Origin: Porpolomopsis calyptriformis
Taxonomy: Eukaryota > Basidiomycota > Agaricomycetes > Agaricales > Hygrophoraceae
Direction of reading: 5' to 3'
NCBI GenBank assembly: GCA_951640195.1
Contig: OX621169.1
Location: 434,001-498,000 of the forward strand
DNA: 64,000 bases
A program made the translations under genes and the position numbers. Positions 60,522 through 64,000 of this stretch are shown here, one piece after another. A model generated the notes under the pieces. That model was not told the DNA's origin, searched no databases, and saw only the letters and a program-made list of their open reading frames with translations. How positions within the stretch are numbered: the first letter of the stretch is position 1; every line of letters begins with the position of its first letter.

Positions 60522-61525
60522 ATGGGACCTTTCTCGTTCATAAACCTTCTCTTTCTCGCCCTCCCCTTGTCTGCGCTCGCCAACCCGCATTTCAGTCCGA
60601 ATGCACATCACCACCGGGATCTTGCCAACCGGGCCAGCGGAGACATCCAGCTGTTCAAGCGTTTTTCCAATACCAGGTTTACGTACTATGCAGTCGGCCT
60701 GTGAGTCCTCTTTTGCTTTCTTCCCACCCTACCTACGAGGACATTAGTGGTGCCTGTGGGAAGTATAACAACCCGAGTGACTTCGTGAGTGTCCAAGTGG
60801 AGTTTACCAGTCGCTTGTACTCAGAGCTTGTTTTAGATTGTCGCATTGAACACTCCTGTGAGCTTTCAGTTTACCGCTCAACCTCCGAGTCTCATGCGGA
60901 TTCTGTAGCAATACGGCGGCGGCTATCCCGGACCTAACTGTTTCAAGTCTATCACCATCTCGTACAACGGCAAGAGCACCGGGGCTACGATCATGGATGA
61001 GGTGAGTGTTGCCGTACCCCTAACTTTGTAGTGGGAGACTTACGGCTTGGCCAGTGTCCCGGCTGCCCCTATGGTGGTCTCGATATGTCCGAAGGCTTGT
61101 TCAAATTCTTTGCGCCTCTTAGTGAAGGCGTGCTCTATGGCTCTTGGGTGTTCAACAACGGTGGCGGTGGCGGTGGCGGTGGTGGTGGTGGTGGTGACCC
61201 CCCTCCCCCTCCCCCTCCCCCCCCTCCTCCAAGGACAACCCACCACACGACGTCTTCAACTGACAACTGGAAGCCGTCGAGCACATATACCCCGCCCGCT
61301 GCTACGCTCAAGAAGGAGACGACGACGTCGACGTCGAGACACAGCACGTCGGCGTCAACGACGAGTCACGCGCCGAGCTCGTCTATTATCAATGTCGCTA
61401 GCGGACCCGCGAGCGGGCTGGCTGTCCCCACCGGCAGCGCCTCGACTAATAACGATGTGATTAATAATATGAACCAAGCGCTCATTGGCCTGGGAGGTAT
61501 CGTCGGCGCCGGCAGACACATCTAA
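60522..61525 (+). CDS. Secreted double-psi beta-barrel (RlpA/expansin-like) protein, copy 2
   Basis: This is a tandem paralogue of the preceding gene. Five exons (60522-60700, 60748-60784, 60837-60857, 60909-61001, 61055-61525) give 266 aa. It has a signal peptide (FSFINLLFLALPLSALA), the barrel with GACGKYNNPSDF, IVALNTP, NCFKSITISYNGKSTGATIM and CPGCPYGGLDMSEGLFKFFA, then a Gly run, a Pro run and a Ser/Thr-rich region. The C-terminal ALIGLGGIVGAG is weakly hydrophobic. The 21-bp microexon is conserved; one additional intron lies before GACG. Confidence 0.88.
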
Positions 61526-61961
61526 CGTATGCTTGGACGAACTCGGTCCCACACTCTTTTTTTCTTTTTTTCTTTTTTTCTTTCTTTCATTATTTTGTTT
61601 GCAAGCGGGAGGTGTTGGGACAGGTTTTCAACGAGTCGCTTTCGTTCGACTATGGTTGGTAATATACCCTACAGTCTACTTACAAATTTGTCCGGTATTT
61701 TAGAATGGAGAATTACCCTTATACTCTTCGCACGCCGAACTGCCCGGATATTTCCCTCCGCCACGATAGGCAAAGAGTCGGAAGGAACGAACGGAAAGCA
61801 AGGAACCGCGTATTCCGCGTTGTATCCAACCGGTACCGCGCTGTCGCTGTTAACCTGTTTAAAGCGGAGATTTTATTAATTTAACTCAGACTAATCTGAG
61901 TTTAAATTACCATTCTCCGTTGGTTTTTCTGCCTAATTTTTTTCTTTTTTGGTACTGAATA
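61526..61961. other. Intergenic region with a TTTAACTCAGA palindrome
   Basis: It holds a pyrimidine-rich 3'UTR-like stretch (61555-61590) and, near 61878-61907, an inverted repeat with arms TTTAACTCAGA and TCTGAGTTTAAA around CTAA, about 60 bp before the next start codon. The palindrome may be a regulatory site of the RRM gene. No gene is seen. Confidence 0.45.
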
Positions 61962-64000
61962 ATGTCCTTGTCCGCAACCGACGGTACTCCCTCCTATTCC
62001 AGAGCACCCTCTGGCAAGACTCCCCCTCCTGCTCCCTCTGCTGCCTTCGCTAAAAGGTATACTTCCTTTGCCTTTCTCCTCCTTTCTTACCCGTCTTCTT
62101 ACCCATCTTCCATAGGGCGAGGGAGGACAGATTGCCTGCCAGATATCGCCCCCCAGCGCTGCGCGCCTCCTTGGCTTCAGCCACTGATTCCCCCCTCTCG
62201 CTCACTCCCACCGCTGTCGATCGCCCTATCCTACCCCCCACTAATCACCCCCCAGGATTCAGGAGGGCAAGGGCAGGCACCCTGCCTTCCAATGTACAAC
62301 TCGCCGCACAGCGTTTCGCCGCCGCCTCCAACACCCTCGCCTCCTCCTCCACCACCGACTCCTTCCCTGATCCGTCCCCACAGAGACACTCCCCCGCACT
62401 TCCCTCTTCCCACTCTCGCCCCCCTCTCCCCCATGCCTCTACCTCCCTCGCGACCCCCACCGCACCCCCTTCATCCTCCCTCTCAGAACGGAACAGCCGT
62501 CTCAGATCAGGTTCGCTCACCCTTCCCCCAGCAGGCCTCTCCAATGCCTTTGGCCCCCCCTTCTTCTCCTCCTCTTGGCTTACTTCCACCAACGGCTCCA
62601 ATAACAACGGCTTCCCTGCCCTCGACGAGCTCCGTTCCGTCACCTCCGCCGACTCTGGCACCGACGATTTCGATGTCCATACCCTTGATTATCTCGGTTT
62701 AGACGACTCCCACCGTCCTGCTACCATCTCCGAGCTGCGAAACCAGGCTCAGGCCGCTATCGCAGGCAACCTTGCCAATCCCCCTAGATTACGCGCCAGC
62801 ACCGTCTCCAACCCATACCGATCTAGACCGTCCGTCAGCACCTCCCTCTTGTCCACCCCTTCGGCTGACGAGGAGGAAGAGTATTTCGATGAATATGATG
62901 AATCGTCTTTTACCCATCGTCAACATATGATGACTTACGAGTCCACTGCGGTTAATGCTCTAGATAACCCCTACAATTCTTCTACTTTCGTCGCCAAAGG
63001 ATTCAAGCAAACCGATCACCTCTCTGCCCCAACTAACGGTCTAAGTTCTCGGCCCAGAGCTATATCCGTCGGAAATCTTGATGATCCTATTCGTTCTTTA
63101 CAACGACGTGCCGCCGCCGCGGTCGAGTCCCAGCAGCATCCGTATCTCAACGACTTGGCTCCCGTCTCTTCCACCACAGGTATGTTGAAGATGGACAAGT
63201 CCAGTGGTCGCACCGGTCCTAATGTCCATTTTCCCAACGGAGAACTGACTGGGAATCGTTCCCCTTCTTCTTATTTGATGGCCCCTACTGCTTCCCAGAA
63301 TCGTACTACATCCCCAAAATCGGATATTCCGTCTTCCTCCTTGCAAATACAGACCCCCACTCGTTCTTTGTGGATCGGCAATTTGGATAGTGCGGTGACG
63401 AGCGAGCAGCTCATTCACGTTTTTGCGCCCTACGGTGCCATTGAAAGTTTGAGGCTATTACCTGAAAAGGTCTCCCTCCCCCTCCTCCTTTTCAAAAGCC
63501 CGTTACGTTTATCTTTTTTCTTCTTTCATATTAGGAGTGCGGATTCGTCAATTTTGTCGACCAAGCGGATGCCATCCGTGCCAAGGACGACGTTTTGAAC
63601 CGTCTCGGAGGGAACATCGGTATGCCAAACGGTCAAACGGTACGTATTGGCTTTGGTAAAGCCGACAGCGCGCCCGTTGCGCCTGCGAAGGGGACGACGG
63701 TGACCACTTCTGGTACGGCGAGCCCTGCTGGGTTATCGGGGAAATCTCAGGGTTCGAGTCCTGGCTTGGGCGGGATGGACGCGCAGTTGCAGTCGTCTCC
63801 TACTCGAGCGCTTTGGCTTGGGTCTATACCGTCTACGACGACGCCGGCGACGATATTGAGCGTGTTCAGTCCGTATGGGCCTATTGAATCGGCTAGGGTG
63901 TTGACGCATAAGAATTGCGGGTTCAGTACGTGTTGCACTTTTTGATTCAAGTTGTTAATCTAACTCTCTCCCTTCCTAGTCAATTTTGAGCGTTTGGATG
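61962..64000 (+). CDS. RRM RNA-binding protein, Jsn1/Puf2-like (5' part)
   Basis: This is a probable post-transcriptional regulator. Exons 61962-62056, 62116-63469, 63535-63925 and 63980 to beyond the window edge keep one frame. After a long Ser/Pro-rich region (with RRARAGTLPSNVQLAAQRFA), a first RRM starts near residue 447 (TRSLWIGNLDSAVTSEQLIHVF, ECGFVNFVDQADAI) and a second near 573 (TRALWLGSIPSTTT, NCGFINFERL). Two such RRMs behind a disordered N-terminus are what I remember for basidiomycete Jsn1/Puf2-type Pumilio proteins. The PUM repeats, if present, lie outside the window, so this call is tentative. Confidence 0.8.

Noticed and set aside
60335..60937. 200-aa plus-strand ORF overlapping the second beta-barrel gene
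   Set aside because: It reads through 5'UTR, exons and introns in the wrong frame; the spliced frame with signal peptide and Cys motifs is preferred.

Overview
The window is nuclear DNA from a filamentous basidiomycete, almost certainly a mushroom-forming species (Agaricomycetes). The evidence is intron-dense genes with GT-AG introns of about 50-60 bp, fungal linker histones with interrupted winged-helix exons, a GDS1 winged-helix regulator, a NACHT-WD40 NLR, small secreted double-psi beta-barrel proteins, and dense Ty3/gypsy and Ty1/copia elements. The assignment rests on gene content and my memory of these families; no search was run.

Left gene island (1 to about 17.2 kb). A broken WD40 tail lies at the left edge. 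It is followed by two linker histone H1 genes (1753-2671 minus, 4977-5866 plus) flanking an acyl-CoA-synthetase-like gene (3043-4800). Next come a 1080-residue GDS1-domain regulator (6094-9494) and a complete NACHT-WD40 NLR on the minus strand (10628-14442). The 3' part of the GDS1 gene plus its downstream DNA (8325-10194) is duplicated at 15403-17172, on the far side of the NLR, where it cut into a decayed copy of another multi-copy gene (14560-15402).

Transposon block (17.2 to about 55 kb). The first part (17.2-24 kb) is old, AT-rich and almost free of CpG. It holds gypsy fragments, foldback repeats and tRNA-like relics. Two datable nests follow. (i) A minus-strand copia element (25023-36246; 112-bp LTRs; target duplication GTGTT) carries a younger chromodomain gypsy element inside its RNase H (25579-32281; LTRs about 369 bp; target duplication GGATC). 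(ii) An old plus-strand gypsy element (from 38440, resuming at 53093) is split by an 11.5-kb gypsy complex with 608-bp LTRs (41629-53092). That complex in turn contains a TIR element with a tRNA-like core (42269-42937), a short 175-bp LTR (44537-44711), a decayed gag-pol and an antisense coiled-coil/Cys-motif gene. Most premature stops are TGA where Arg (CGA) fits, matching CpG decay.

Right gene island (55.6-64 kb). A complete SERCA-type calcium pump (55590-59229, 12 exons, 1002 aa) is followed by two tandem secreted RlpA/expansin-like double-psi beta-barrel paralogues sharing a 21-nt microexon (59372-60298, 60522-61525). The 5' part of an RRM protein resembling Jsn1/Puf2-type Pumilio proteins runs off the right edge.

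Exon boundaries were placed by eye from GT/AG sites and frame. In every multi-exon host gene listed as CDS the exon lengths sum to an open frame.
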